A DNA stretch of 6,218 bases from Bacillota bacterium (lineage in GTDB: Bacteria > Bacillota > Bacilli > Bacillales > Cytobacillaceae): NCBI GenBank assembly GCA_023387295.1, contig JAEWIG010000302.1, forward strand, positions 1 to 6,218. The letters run 5' to 3'. Positions 6,179 through 6,218 of this stretch are shown one piece after another. Both the position numbers and the translations under genes were made by a program. Under the pieces are notes generated by a model. That model saw only the letters and a list, made by a program, of their open reading frames with translations, was not told the origin of the DNA and ran no database searches. Within the stretch, counting starts at the first letter, position 1; the number at the start of each line of letters is the position of its first letter.

Positions 6179-6218
6179 GTATACAAACTAAATCGTCGTC
6201 GGATTCATTGAACAAGCC

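Overview
The window is AT-rich, with GGAGG-type ribosome binding sites, GTG and ATG starts, short intergenic gaps and classic hairpin-plus-U-tract terminators. Together with the protein families this suggests a low-GC Gram-positive of the Bacillaceae. I cannot assign a species. No RNA genes, CRISPR arrays or insertion sequences are visible.

Layout: (1) Positions 1-906 (+) hold the C-terminal end, cut by the window edge, of a half-transporter of the ABC multidrug-exporter type, closed by a strong terminator. (2) Positions 1150-2055 (+) hold a stand-alone 301-residue protein with the spermidine/spermine synthase (PABS) methyltransferase-like fold and altered active-site motifs. (3) Positions 2121-2951 (-) hold a TetR-family repressor that converges on the PABS gene; a hairpin between them could serve both. 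(4) Positions 3050-6133 (+) hold a full-length RND efflux pump of the SwrC/YerP type, transcribed divergently from the repressor and followed by its own terminator. Its reading frame is interrupted by one in-frame amber codon at 4379-4381.

The repressor and pump form a regulatory pair. Between them lie two back-to-back sigma-A-type promoters whose -10 boxes occupy almost the same bases. A TGACC-N4-GGTCA palindrome lies in the spacer of the pump promoter and over the predicted start point of the repressor promoter. One repressor bound there could switch off both genes.

The most notable observation is that this otherwise intact regulatory unit drives a pump with a nonsense codon at the start of the fifth transmembrane helix. 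The frame is the same on both sides and no residues are lost, so this is a substitution (real or a sequencing error), not a frameshift. TAG serves as a normal stop in two neighbouring genes, which argues against general amber recoding. I see no convincing wholly new system here. The second point worth attention is the divergent active site of the PABS protein.
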